Shown here one piece after another: positions 52,036 through 61,051 of a DNA stretch of 64,000 bases (its first letter is position 1; each line of letters begins with the position of its first letter). Made by a program: the position numbers and the translations under genes. This DNA comes from Paraburkholderia aromaticivorans (GTDB taxonomy: Bacteria; Pseudomonadota; Gammaproteobacteria; Burkholderiales; Burkholderiaceae): NCBI RefSeq assembly GCF_002278075.1, contig NZ_CP022989.1, forward strand, positions 2,480,001 through 2,544,000, given 5' to 3'. A model generated the notes under the pieces. It saw nothing but the letters and a program-made list of their open reading frames with translations, was not told where the DNA came from and searched no databases.

Positions 52036-52689
52036 ATGAAAACCAATCTGTTATTGGCTTTGACTGCCCTGCTTTTATCTGTTTGCATTCCGGCTAAAGC
52101 CGCCACCGAATGTTTTTTTAATAAAATTCAAGATGCCGTCGATTTAAATATCAATAACCTGGTGTTCGAAAACGTCGTTGCCCCTGCGAGCGGATACAAG
52201 GCGATCACGCCAACCGGGAGCATGTCGGTGAAACCCACCAATGACAGCGTTACCTCGGACTGCAATCCCGGGCCCGGCGGGCAGGCATTGCGAGGCAAGA
52301 ACAATCGGGCCGGGCCGACAAACTATAACTATGTGACGGTTCAGGACGCGAGAGGCGCCAGCCACCGGGCTGTTTTATTCGACACGACCGAGCCGGGAAT
52401 ATATTACGCCGTCAAGATCAAAAACGATGCGTGTCCGGATAATTCGGGGTTCATCCCGGCCAATAGCTCTTATGTGACGCTATTTGATGCGGGTGACTCG
52501 AGTGAGAAATCCTGTATGAACGACGGGGCGCACTTCAGCTTCGCCGTGCAGTTCTATGTCGGTCCGGAATACAAGGGCGGAAAACATACGTTCCAGTCCA
52601 AAGAGAGCCGGCATGGCAGTTTTAATATCTCCGGCGCCTCGGACGAAGTAACGGTGAAAATGGTGATATTTTCAGGCACGTTGAAATAG
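52036..52689 (+). CDS. exported protein of unknown function, unusual composition
   Basis: The 217-residue product has a clear signal peptide (LLLALTALLLSVCIPAKAA). The mature part is beta-rich by eye, with four to five cysteines and many Asn, Ser and Gly. It is weakly reminiscent of secreted or fimbria-like beta-sandwich proteins, but no family is recognised. Codon use includes many A/T-ending codons (AAA, TTA, AAT), unlike neighbours, so horizontal gain is likely. GGAG lies before the ATG. It sits between the ABC operon and its presumed LacI regulator. Confidence 0.75.
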   Translation: MKTNLLLALTALLLSVCIPAKAATECFFNKIQDAVDLNINNLVFENVVAPASGYKAITPTGSMSVKPTNDSVTSDCNPGPGGQALRGKNNRAGPTNYNYVTVQDARGASHRAVLFDTTEPGIYYAVKIKNDACPDNSGFIPANSSYVTLFDAGDSSEKSCMNDGAHFSFAVQFYVGPEYKGGKHTFQSKESRHGSFNISGASDEVTVKMVIFSGTLK

Positions 52690-52786
52690 TCTTTCTTCGT
52701 GGACTCTGCCCGGTGTCGTCGCGAGTGTCGGCGCCGGGCCGATTCTCCTGATTCTGGTTTGATTCGTATTGTGCAGCCAGCGTGTT

Positions 52787-53830
52787 TCAGGCGAGCACCG
52801 GCGAGGGCTCGTTGCGGCTCGAAATCGCCGCGATGGTGGCGCCCTCGCGCAAGCTGTGCGGCAAGGTCAGCGTGAGCGGCGTTTCATTCAAGGTTTCGTC
52901 ACTGCCGGTCACGCGCGCGAGCAATCGCTGCCAGGCCGCGCAGCCGATTTCCCGATTCGGCGCGCAGATGCTGGCAAGCGGCGGCGACAGCAGTTCGCCC
53001 ATCGCGAGGCCGTCGAAGCCGAGAATCGACATGTCGTGTGGAATCCGCAGGCGCGCGCGGCGCAGGCCGCGCATGACCACCATCGCCAGCAGGTCGTTGC
53101 TGCAGAAGAGCGCGCTGGGTCGGTTCGGGCCGCTTGTCAAATGGGCGAGCACGGCGGGCGACAATTCCTCCGCGTTGAAATCGACTTCGAGCGCGGGCGA
53201 GGGCGTGAGGCCGGCTTGCTGCATCGCCTGCGCATAACCTAGATGCCGCAGACGGGCGCGGTCGGAGGCGGCCAGCGTGCCCGCGAGCATGAGAATGCGG
53301 CGATGGCCGTGAGCGATCAGCATGCGTACGCCGTCGTAGGCGGCGAGGCGGTTGTCGACGGCGACCGACGGACGGCGTACCGTGTCGTTATGCATCAGCA
53401 CGTAGAGCAGGCCCGCGCGGTCGAGTTCGTCGAGCAGCGGGTGCGTGTCGGCATCGGCGACGGTCAGGATTAGCCCTTCCACGCGGTGCTCGCGCAGCGT
53501 CTCGATAGCGTGGCGCTCGCGCGCGGCGTCGTACTGCGTGGTCATCAGCATCAGCCGGTAGCCTTGCGCCGAGGCGAGTTCGTCGATGCCTTGCAGGCAT
53601 TCGGCGAATACGGGATTGGCGAGCGTCGGCAGGATTACGCCGATCAGGCGCGTGCGTTCGCCGCGCAATTGACGGCCGAGCGGGCTGGGGCGGAAGTGCA
53701 GGGCGTCGATGGACTGACGCACTTTGTCGAGCGTGACCGGGTTCACGGTGTGCGGCGCGTTGATCGCGCGCGACACCGTCGCGATGGAGAAGCCGGCGTG
53801 GGCGGCGACATCTTTGATCGTCGGAGTCAT
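52787..53830 (-). CDS. LacI-family transcriptional regulator
   Basis: The 347-residue protein has the N-terminal HTH TIKDVAAHAGFSIATVSRAIN and hinge, then a periplasmic-binding-protein-like effector domain (IGVILPTLANPVFAECLQGID onward). Shared operator blocks before it and before the ABC operon imply that it controls both itself and that importer. The effector is presumably the transported solute or a product of it. Confidence 0.92.
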   Translation of the reverse strand: MTPTIKDVAAHAGFSIATVSRAINAPHTVNPVTLDKVRQSIDALHFRPSPLGRQLRGERTRLIGVILPTLANPVFAECLQGIDELASAQGYRLMLMTTQYDAARERHAIETLREHRVEGLILTVADADTHPLLDELDRAGLLYVLMHNDTVRRPSVAVDNRLAAYDGVRMLIAHGHRRILMLAGTLAASDRARLRHLGYAQAMQQAGLTPSPALEVDFNAEELSPAVLAHLTSGPNRPSALFCSNDLLAMVVMRGLRRARLRIPHDMSILGFDGLAMGELLSPPLASICAPNREIGCAAWQRLLARVTGSDETLNETPLTLTLPHSLREGATIAAISSRNEPSPVLA

Positions 53831-53848
53831 GGGGCTGCGGCTCGGAGC

Positions 53849-53889
53849 GTAAACGTTTTCGTGAACGAATTATCGGGAAGGTTTGTGAC
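53849..53889 (-). promoter_or_regulatory. LacI-type operator/promoter block of the regulator gene
   Basis: This 41-bp partner of the block at 51662-51703 begins GTAAACGTTTTCGT and shares 38 of 42 aligned positions. It lies 19 bp before the regulator ATG, consistent with autoregulation. Confidence 0.7.
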
Positions 53890-53958
53890 TGCCGGATGAA
53901 ATCAATTTTTGGCTGTGCAGCGCCTGAAATCGGGGTGGCGGGCAGGCGCCGCGGCGGT

Positions 53959-53987
53959 TTGGTACGCTTGCCGCGAAATGGTAGAAT
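53959..53987 (+). promoter_or_regulatory. promoter of tRNA-Leu
   Basis: TTGGTA (53959-53964) and TAGAAT (53982-53987) are exactly 17 bp apart, 26 bp before the tRNA. Confidence 0.65.
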
Positions 53988-54013
53988 TCGCGTCCACATG
54001 CGTTCCGACCCCT

Positions 54014-54098
54014 GCCGGGGTGATGAAATTGGTAAACATAGCGGACTTAAAATCCGCCGCTTCACAGCTTGCCGGTTCAAGTCCGGTCCCCGGCACCA
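54014..54098 (+). tRNA. tRNA-Leu (anticodon UAA)
   Basis: The 85-nt class II tRNA has acceptor arms GCCGGGG / CCCCGGC, a D arm with TTGGTAAACA, the anticodon stem GCGGA with loop CTTAAAA (anticodon TAA at 54048-54050), an extra arm, and T loop GGTTCAAGTCC. The 3' CCA is encoded. Confidence 0.97.
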
Positions 54099-54292
54099 CC
54101 TGTCCAGCAAGGGCTTGAGCGCGTTCAGCCGAATCCCGTTCAAAATGCGCGCAGCCGGAACCGGCGCGCTTCCTTCCCGACGCCGTATTTGAAATGTGCG
54201 ACCGCTCGCCTACGGGTTCGACGGCGTGCGATGCTATGACGTAATCAACCTGTGTTCCTCACCCAGGCAACCCAACTCCAACGGAGAAGACG

Positions 54293-54925
54293 ATGGGCAG
54301 TGAAAAATCGAAGCGCGCACGGCGTGCCGCCGAAAGCCTGTTCGGGGATTTGCCGACCGGTCGCAACACCACCGCGAGCCGCCCCTCGAACCCCTTCGAC
54401 GACGATCCCTTCCAGAAACCAGCCGGCACGACGCCGGCAGGCGACGCCCTCGTCGTGCTCCCGGCCCAGTTCGACCTGCCGCCCGGCTTTGAAGATGCGG
54501 CGGCCATGCGCGATGCGCTCGCCCGCATCTGGCGCATGGACTGGATCAAGGTCGGCAAAGACGAATGCGTGGTGAGGCTGCCGGTCGGGTGGCGCGCGGA
54601 CAAGTCGGTGGACGGTGTTCTGCGCATCGAATGCGCGGGCGTGATTCGTGCGCAAGGCCGCATCGTGGAGGGGGCGACGTTGCAGATACTTCCGCGCTAC
54701 TACCTGAAGGCGGAATTCCATGACTCGAACGACCACTGCCGGATCGTCGTGCGGGACCGCGGCCGGAACAACGCTGTGCTGAAAGAATCGTTCTGGGACA
54801 CGAGGAGCGGTCCGAACCATCCGCAGTGGAAAATTCTCTCCGACTGGCTGGACACGCAATACCCCGACCATCGCGATCCGCTGCGCTATTGGGACGATTG
54901 CGAAGAAAATCGCCGCGCCGTTTGA
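54293..54925 (+). CDS. conserved protein of unknown function
   Basis: The 210-residue, probably cytosolic protein has a basic, disordered first 50 residues. The remainder is compact and mixed (RIWRMDWIKVGKDECVVRLP, LKILSDWLD-like helices), with no domain I recognise. No signal peptide or membrane segment is present. It is 19 bp before the metallopeptidase gene and probably cotranscribed. Confidence 0.7.
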   Translation: MGSEKSKRARRAAESLFGDLPTGRNTTASRPSNPFDDDPFQKPAGTTPAGDALVVLPAQFDLPPGFEDAAAMRDALARIWRMDWIKVGKDECVVRLPVGWRADKSVDGVLRIECAGVIRAQGRIVEGATLQILPRYYLKAEFHDSNDHCRIVVRDRGRNNAVLKESFWDTRSGPNHPQWKILSDWLDTQYPDHRDPLRYWDDCEENRRAV

Positions 54926-54944
54926 CCGGGCGCCGAGCAGAATC

Positions 54945-55448
54945 ATGTCCCACCTGAAATACCTCACCGGCTATCCGCCCGTGCTACAGGAGAAGGTCAG
55001 GAAGCTGATAGCCGAAGACCAGCTCGGCGCCTATCTCGCCGCGCGCTACCCCGCCACGCACGACGTACAGACAGACCGGGCGCTTTACGCGTATTGCGCC
55101 GATCTGAAACGCGAGCACCTGCGCAGCGCGGAGCAGATCGACAAGGTCACCTACGACAGCAAACTCGACGTGGTGCGCCACGCGCTAGGTCTGCACACGA
55201 GCATTTCCCGCGTGCAGGGCGGCAAGCTGAAGGCGAAGAAGGAGATCCGCATCGCGTCGCTGTTCAAATCAGCCGCGCCGGAATTTCTGAAAATGATCGT
55301 GGTGCACGAACTCGCTCATCTGAAGGAAAGCGATCACAACAAGGCCTTCTACCGCCTCTGCGAGTTCATGCAACCGGGTTACCACCAGATCGAATTCGAT
55401 CTGCGGCTTTACCTGACACAGCGCGAGCTGGCGAAACAACAGACCTGA
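54945..55448 (+). CDS. YgjP-like zinc metallopeptidase
   Basis: The 167-residue protein carries H121-E-L-A-H125 and a third histidine, H131, giving the HExxH-x5-H zinc motif of the YgjP/WLM (DUF45) group. The function is unknown; relatives are linked to SprT-like proteases. The gene follows the unknown ORF at 54293 by 19 bp and ends 17 bp from the convergent oxidoreductase gene. Confidence 0.85.
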   Translation: MSHLKYLTGYPPVLQEKVRKLIAEDQLGAYLAARYPATHDVQTDRALYAYCADLKREHLRSAEQIDKVTYDSKLDVVRHALGLHTSISRVQGGKLKAKKEIRIASLFKSAAPEFLKMIVVHELAHLKESDHNKAFYRLCEFMQPGYHQIEFDLRLYLTQRELAKQQT

Positions 55449-55465
55449 CGGCCCCGCATCGCGTA

Positions 55466-57781
55466 TCAAGCCGCAACCGGGTTGACCCTGGAAGCCTTCA
55501 ACAAAACCGGAATCGACTTCGATGTCGGCGTGCCCGCGCCATCGGCGACCGACGAGAGCGGCACCAGCGGATTCGTCTCCGGATAGTAAGCGCCGAGACA
55601 GCCGCGCGGAATGTCGTATTCCACGAGCAGAAAACCTTCCGCGTGACGCTCGATTCCGTCGGCCCACACGCTGGTGATATCCACGCGCTGTCCTGCCGCG
55701 AAGCCGAGCATCGCGAGATCGTCCTTGTTGGCGAACAGCACGCGACGCTGCCCATACACGCCGCGATAGCGGTCGTCGAGGCCGTAAATGGTCGTGTTGT
55801 ACTGATCGTGCGAGCGCGTCGTCATCAAGGTCATCAGCCGCTCGCCATGCTCCTTGCGCGCTTGATGGATCGGCGTCGCCGTGTCGATGGCATGCACGAG
55901 GAACTGCGCCTTGCCGCTCGGCGTTTTCCAGATCCGCTCGCGCGACGCCACGCCGAGATGAAAGCCGCCGGGGTTCTTCAACCGCTCGTTATAGTCCGTG
56001 AACCCTTCGATCACTTTGGCGATGCCGTCGCGGATCAGCGAATAGTCCGCCGCCTGGGCGAGCCAATCCACTTTCGCGCTGCCGAGCGTCGCATGCGCCA
56101 TGCGCGCGACGATCGCGATCTCCGACAGCAGATTCTCCGACGCCGGTTTGTTCATGCCGTACGAGATATGCACCATGCTCATCGAATCCTCGACGCTCAC
56201 GCCTTGCGCGACACCGTTCTGCAAGTCGATCTCGGTGCGCCCGAGCGTCGGCAGAATCAGCGCGTCGCGGCCATGCACGAGGTGGCTGCGGTTCAGCTTG
56301 GTCGTGATGTGTACGGTGAGATCGCACGAACGCATGGCGTCCCACGTGCGCGGCGTATCCGGCGTCGCGATCGAGAAATTGCCGCCCAGGCCGATGAACA
56401 CTTTCACCTTGCCGTCGAGCATCGCCTGAATCGTGTTGACGACATCGAGTCCGTGCTCGCGCGGCGGCTCGAAATCGTAGACTTCGCCGAGCCGGTCGAG
56501 GAACGCCTCGGTCGGCCTTTCCTCGATGCCGACGGTGCGGTCGCCCTGCACGTTCGAGTGCCCCCGCACCGGGCACAGGCCCGCGCCGCGCCGGCCGATA
56601 TTGCCGCGCATCATCATCAGGTTCGACAGGATCTGCACCGTCGGCACCGAGTTCTTGTGCTGCGTGAGGCCCATGCCCCACGTCGAAATCACGGCGCGCC
56701 CCTTCACGTAGATGTCGGCGAGCTTCAGCACGTCTTCGAACGGCACGCCCGCTTCGGCGACGATGGTGTCCCAGCTTTCGGCGCGCAGGTCGTCGGCGAA
56801 CGCGTCGAAGCCCACGGTATGCGCGGCGATGAAGGCGACGTCGAGCACGCGTTCGAGACCCGAGGCCAAAGCTTCGTCGTCGAGTTCGATCACGCGCTTG
56901 GCGACGCCCTTGATCAGCGCGAAATCGCCGCCGACCTTCGGGCGAATGAACACGGAACTGATCTTCGTGCTGCCCATCGTCAGCATTTCCACGGGATGCT
57001 GCGGGCTGGCAAAGCGTTCGAGGCCGCGCTCCTTGAGCGGATTGATCGACACGATGGTCGCGCCGCGTTTGGCGCACTCGCGCAGTTCGCCGAGCATGCG
57101 CGGATGGTTGGTGGCCGGATTCTGGCCGAAGATCAGCAGCGTATCGGCGTGTTCGAAGTCGTCGAGCGTCACCGTGCCTTTGCCGATGCCGACCGTATGC
57201 GGCAAGCCGCGGCTGGTCGCCTCGTGGCACATGTTCGAGCAGTCGGGAAAGTTGTTGGTGCCGTACATGCGCACGAACAGCTGGTACAGGAACGCAGCTT
57301 CGTTGCTTGCGCGCCCCGAGGTGTAGAAGGCGGCACGGTCCGGGTCGTCGAGACGCTTCAGGTGCGCCGCGATCAGCTCGAACGCGTCGTCCCAGCCGAT
57401 CGGCACGTAACGGTCGCGCAGCGCGTCGTAGACGAGCGGATCGGTCAGGCGGCCATGCTGTTCGAGTTCGAAGTCCGATTGCGCCATCAGTTCGGCGACC
57501 GTGTGCTGCTCGAAGAACGCAGGCGTCACGCGCTTGCTGGTCGCCTCGGCCGCGACGGCCTTCACGCCGTTTTCACAGAATTCGAAGGTGGACGCGTGCT
57601 CGCGATCCGGCCACGCGCAGCCCGGGCAGTCGAAGCCGTCCGGCTGATTCTGTTTGAGCAGCATGCGGTAGTCGCCGCCCGTCACCTTTTCCTTGATCAG
57701 GTTGATGGCGACGTACTTCAGCGCGCCCCAGCCGGCGGCGGGGTGCGTATACGGTTCGATGCGAGCTTCGGGTTTCTTCAT
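55466..57781 (-). CDS. YdeP-like molybdopterin oxidoreductase (FdhF family)
   Basis: The 771-residue protein is a molybdopterin-dependent oxidoreductase of the formate-dehydrogenase-H-related YdeP family; YdeP takes part in acid resistance in E. coli. Visible parts are FDCPGCAWPD with C52/C55, GRASNEAAFLYQLFVR, SNMCHEATSRGL, FGQNPATNHPRML, GNIGRRGAGLCPVRGHSNVQGDR and a C-terminal dinucleotide-binding domain with TTRSHDQYNTTIYG. No fdhD or electron-transfer subunit is adjacent. It is divergent from a MocR regulator, which may control it. Confidence 0.88.
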   Translation of the reverse strand: MKKPEARIEPYTHPAAGWGALKYVAINLIKEKVTGGDYRMLLKQNQPDGFDCPGCAWPDREHASTFEFCENGVKAVAAEATSKRVTPAFFEQHTVAELMAQSDFELEQHGRLTDPLVYDALRDRYVPIGWDDAFELIAAHLKRLDDPDRAAFYTSGRASNEAAFLYQLFVRMYGTNNFPDCSNMCHEATSRGLPHTVGIGKGTVTLDDFEHADTLLIFGQNPATNHPRMLGELRECAKRGATIVSINPLKERGLERFASPQHPVEMLTMGSTKISSVFIRPKVGGDFALIKGVAKRVIELDDEALASGLERVLDVAFIAAHTVGFDAFADDLRAESWDTIVAEAGVPFEDVLKLADIYVKGRAVISTWGMGLTQHKNSVPTVQILSNLMMMRGNIGRRGAGLCPVRGHSNVQGDRTVGIEERPTEAFLDRLGEVYDFEPPREHGLDVVNTIQAMLDGKVKVFIGLGGNFSIATPDTPRTWDAMRSCDLTVHITTKLNRSHLVHGRDALILPTLGRTEIDLQNGVAQGVSVEDSMSMVHISYGMNKPASENLLSEIAIVARMAHATLGSAKVDWLAQAADYSLIRDGIAKVIEGFTDYNERLKNPGGFHLGVASRERIWKTPSGKAQFLVHAIDTATPIHQARKEHGERLMTLMTTRSHDQYNTTIYGLDDRYRGVYGQRRVLFANKDDLAMLGFAAGQRVDITSVWADGIERHAEGFLLVEYDIPRGCLGAYYPETNPLVPLSSVADGAGTPTSKSIPVLLKASRVNPVAA

Positions 57782-57950
57782 GACGGTGCCGCGGGTTCGG
57801 GCTTGAACGAGGCTGATGACTGGATACGTGCAAGCCTACTGTGTTCCAAAACGTGCGCTGCATACAGAAAAATGCAAAGGGGAGGGATACAGTTGGCGGA
57901 TTTCTGTCATAGACTGGTGCTCCCGTCCCGCTTGTGCTGGATCCCCGCCC

Positions 57951-59384
57951 TTGAAACTGTACGAAAAACTCGCCGACGAAATCACGGAAGCCGTGCGCCG
58001 CGGCGTGTTCGCGGCCGGCGAGCGAATTCCGTCCGTGCGGCAGGCGAGCCAGCAGCATGGCGTCAGCATCAAGACGGTGTTGCACGCCTACGCGTTGCTG
58101 GAAAACCGTGGGATCGTCGAGACCCGCCCGCAGTCGGGCTATTTCGTGCGCGAGGCCGCGGCGAGGTCAGTGGCGCTCGACGAGCCGCAGCCGGGCCGCC
58201 TGCCCGCGCACCAGACACAGCCGGTGGCCGCCGCGGTGGACGTGAGCCGCCTCGTGCTGTCGACCTTGCGCAGCATCCGCGCGCACGACGCTGTCCCGTT
58301 CGGCTCGCCGTACCCGGATCCGTCGCTGTTCCCGTGGCGGCGCATCAACCAGTACGCGAACGCGATTGCGCGACGCCAGGCGAGCTGGGACCTGATCGAC
58401 GATCTGCCGCCCGGCAACGCCGAACTGATCCGGCAGATCGCCCGGCGCTACGCCGAAAACGGCGTGCCGGTCGATCCCGGCGAAATCATCATTACGCTCG
58501 GCGCGACCGAGGCGATCAATCTGAGCCTGCAGGCGGTCGCCAAGCCCGGCGATACGGTAGCGGTCGAATCGCCCACCTATTACGCGATGCTGCACGCCAT
58601 CGAGCGTCTGGGCATGCGCGCGATCGAGGTGGCGACGCATCCGGTTCAGGGTATCGATGTCGAGGCGCTCGCGCGGGTGATCGCCGAACAGAAGATCGCC
58701 GCCTGCATGGTGATGCCCAACTTCCAGAATCCGCTCGGTTTCTGCATGCCTGACGCGCGCAAGCGGCAACTGGTGGATCTGCTCGCCGCGCACGAAATTC
58801 CCGTGATCGAGAACGACGTCTACCAGGAGCTGTACTTCGGCGAGACGCGGCCGTCGACCTTGAAGAACTTCGACACCAAGGGGCTGGTGCTGCATTGCGC
58901 GTCGTTTTCGAAGAGCCTGACCGCGTCGTACCGGATCGGCTGGGCGCTGCCGGGGCGCTATCGCGCGCAGGTCGAAAAGCTCAAATTTCTCAATACGCTG
59001 ACCACGCCCTCGGTGCCGCAGGTCGCGGTTGCCGACTATTTGCGGCAGGACGGCTACGACCGGCATCTGCGGCACGTTCGCAAGGTCTACCGGCAGCAGG
59101 CGAGCATCATGATGGCGATGGTGCAACGGTTTTTTCCCGCGGGCACGCGCATGTCGACGCCGCAAGGCGGCTACGTGCTCTGGGTCGAGTTGCCTGAACG
59201 CGTCGATTCGATGCGGCTCTATCAGGCGGCACTCGCGCGCAGCATCACGGTCGGGCCGGGCATGATGTTTTCGACGCGCAACGATTTTCGCCATTTCATC
59301 CGGTTGAACTACAGCTATCCGTGGACGGCGCAGACCGAAGCGGCCTTGAAGACGCTCGGCGAACTGGTCACGCGGATGGCGTGA
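57951..59384 (+). CDS. MocR-type GntR/aminotransferase regulator
   Basis: The 477-residue protein joins an N-terminal GntR winged helix (LADEITEAVRRGVFAAGERIPSVRQ) to a fold-type I aminotransferase domain, with the PLP lysine K321 in SFSKSLTASYRIGW. MocR proteins use PLP adducts as signals. The start is probably the TTG at 57951, giving MKLYEKLADEI, the usual family N-terminus; an ATG frame from 57816 adds 45 residues of non-family sequence. It is divergent from the YdeP-like gene. Confidence 0.88.
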   Translation: MKLYEKLADEITEAVRRGVFAAGERIPSVRQASQQHGVSIKTVLHAYALLENRGIVETRPQSGYFVREAAARSVALDEPQPGRLPAHQTQPVAAAVDVSRLVLSTLRSIRAHDAVPFGSPYPDPSLFPWRRINQYANAIARRQASWDLIDDLPPGNAELIRQIARRYAENGVPVDPGEIIITLGATEAINLSLQAVAKPGDTVAVESPTYYAMLHAIERLGMRAIEVATHPVQGIDVEALARVIAEQKIAACMVMPNFQNPLGFCMPDARKRQLVDLLAAHEIPVIENDVYQELYFGETRPSTLKNFDTKGLVLHCASFSKSLTASYRIGWALPGRYRAQVEKLKFLNTLTTPSVPQVAVADYLRQDGYDRHLRHVRKVYRQQASIMMAMVQRFFPAGTRMSTPQGGYVLWVELPERVDSMRLYQAALARSITVGPGMMFSTRNDFRHFIRLNYSYPWTAQTEAALKTLGELVTRMA

Positions 59385-59405
59385 GAGAACGAGGAGACAC
59401 TCACC

Positions 59406-59714
59406 ATGGAAGACAACGAACTCGATCCAGTGCTGGTCGCCGTGCTGGCGCAACTATGGCACGCGCATCGGGACACGCCGGGCGGCGCGTGGTCGCTCGC
59501 CAAACTGTCGAAGCAGGCCGGCGTGCCGATGAGCGGCTTGCGGCGTCAGCTGACCGCGCTCGTCGACGGTGGACTCGTGCACACCACCTTCACCGAGGAA
59601 GGCACCGGGACGGCGCGTCTGAGCGAACTCGGCGAAAGCCTGTGCGCCGACTTGTTCGGCGACGGCGAGCCAGCCGATGAAGAGCGGCTGGACCCGCCGG
59701 CGAGGCTTCACTGA
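59406..59714 (+). CDS. small winged-helix regulator
   Basis: The 102-residue protein has a helix-turn-helix/wing pattern ([32 protein letters not shown]) like ArsR/MarR-type or FeoC-like small regulators. It has no effector domain. It begins 21 bp after the MocR gene and has GGAG upstream, so the two are one unit. Confidence 0.75.
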   Translation: MEDNELDPVLVAVLAQLWHAHRDTPGGAWSLAKLSKQAGVPMSGLRRQLTALVDGGLVHTTFTEEGTGTARLSELGESLCADLFGDGEPADEERLDPPARLH

Positions 59715-59875
59715 CATACGTTGCGCCGACCAGAATACGGGTTCCGTTATGGGCGGGATAACGAATAATAATTTTTCCGCTGAAATTGACCTTCGAATAT
59801 GGCCCCCTATGCTGGAGCCTTGCCCGGGTCATCCTGAACGCTGGGCAGGCACCTTCAACCATCTTCGGAGAATCC

Positions 59876-61009
59876 ATGAAAACAACGCTGGCGCGAGCGC
59901 TGCATCATTCACTGCGCATCAAAACCGTCCGAACCGTCCTCGCGGCCACGCTTGGCGCGACTCTCGCATTCAGCGCCGCCGGGGCGGCCGCCGCCACCGC
60001 CACGCAGCCGATCGGCATCGCCTTCGTCTATCTCGGCAATCCGGGCGACGCCGGCTGGACCTACGCGCATGAACAGGGCGTGAAAGAAGTCGAGGCGAAG
60101 TTCGGCGACAAGGTCAAGGTGACGCGCGTCGAGAACGTGCCGGAGTCGGCGGATTCGGAGCGCGTGTTCCGCGATCTGGCCTCCAAGGGCAACAAGATCG
60201 TGGTGGGCTCGAGCTTCGGGTTTCAGGACTTCGAGCTGAAAGTCGCGAAGGACTTCCCGGACGCCGTGTTCGAGCATGCGACCGGCTACAAGAAGGCGGC
60301 CAACTTCGCCACCTATGATGTGCGCACGTACCAGAGCGCTTACCTGGCCGGGCTCGTCGCGGGCTATACGACCAAGTCGAACACGCTCGGCTTTGTCGGC
60401 TCCGTGCCGGTGCCTGAAGTGGTGCGCAACATCAATGCGTTCACGATGGGCGCGCGTTCGGTCAATCCGAAGGCGCGCGTGAAGGTGGTGTGGATCAATA
60501 GCTGGTTCGATCCGGGCCGCGAAAAGCAGGCCGCCGAAACGCTGATCGGCCAGGGCGCCGACGTGCTGATTCAGAACACCGATTCGACGGCGACCATGCA
60601 GACCGCCGAGCAGAAGAAGGTGCATGCGTTCGGCTGGGACTCGAATATGAAGAAGTTCGGACCCAATGCGCAACTGGGCGCGTGCGTGAGCAACTGGGGC
60701 GTGTACTACACGCATCTGGTGGAGCAGGTCATGTCGGGCACGTGGAACAACGCGCCGGTGTGGTGGGGGTTGAAAGAGAAGGCGATCGATCTCGCCGACA
60801 TCAACACGGAAGCGGTGTCGCCGGCCGCGCAGAAAGCCCTGAGCCAGAAGCGCGACGACATCGTCTCCGGCAAATTCAATCCGTTTGCCGGTCCGATCAT
60901 GGATCAGTCCGGCGCGGTGAAGGTGGCCGCCGGCAAGTCGTTGAGCGATCCGGAACTGCTGCGTTTGAACTGGTTCGTGCAAGGCGTGGACGGTTCGCTG
61001 CCGAAGTGA
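59876..61009 (+). CDS. BMP-family (Med/PnrA-like) nucleoside-binding protein
   Basis: The 377-residue periplasmic protein has a twin-basic-rich signal peptide ending AAAATATQ. The body is the Bmp/Med/PnrA family, which binds nucleosides for ABC importers (GIAFVYLGNPGDAGWTYAHEQG, VFEHATGYKKAANF, FGWDSNMKKFGP). CGGAG precedes the ATG at 59876. The matching permease and ATPase genes are not in the window. The deaminase 42 bp downstream supports a purine or pyrimidine nucleoside/base role. Confidence 0.9.
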   Translation: MKTTLARALHHSLRIKTVRTVLAATLGATLAFSAAGAAAATATQPIGIAFVYLGNPGDAGWTYAHEQGVKEVEAKFGDKVKVTRVENVPESADSERVFRDLASKGNKIVVGSSFGFQDFELKVAKDFPDAVFEHATGYKKAANFATYDVRTYQSAYLAGLVAGYTTKSNTLGFVGSVPVPEVVRNINAFTMGARSVNPKARVKVVWINSWFDPGREKQAAETLIGQGADVLIQNTDSTATMQTAEQKKVHAFGWDSNMKKFGPNAQLGACVSNWGVYYTHLVEQVMSGTWNNAPVWWGLKEKAIDLADINTEAVSPAAQKALSQKRDDIVSGKFNPFAGPIMDQSGAVKVAAGKSLSDPELLRLNWFVQGVDGSLPK

Positions 61010-61051
61010 AATTTGCTTCGTTAATCTAACTATTATTCAAGGAGATCGCCC

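Noticed and set aside
54014..55448. Genomic island integrated at tRNA-Leu
   Set aside because: No integrase, no direct repeat of the tRNA 3' end was noticed, and the following genes look native.
55094..58753. A 1219-codon open frame on the plus strand
   Set aside because: It runs antisense through the YdeP-like gene and into the MocR gene in the wrong frame. It is Arg/His-rich, without domains, as expected for antisense frames in GC-rich DNA.
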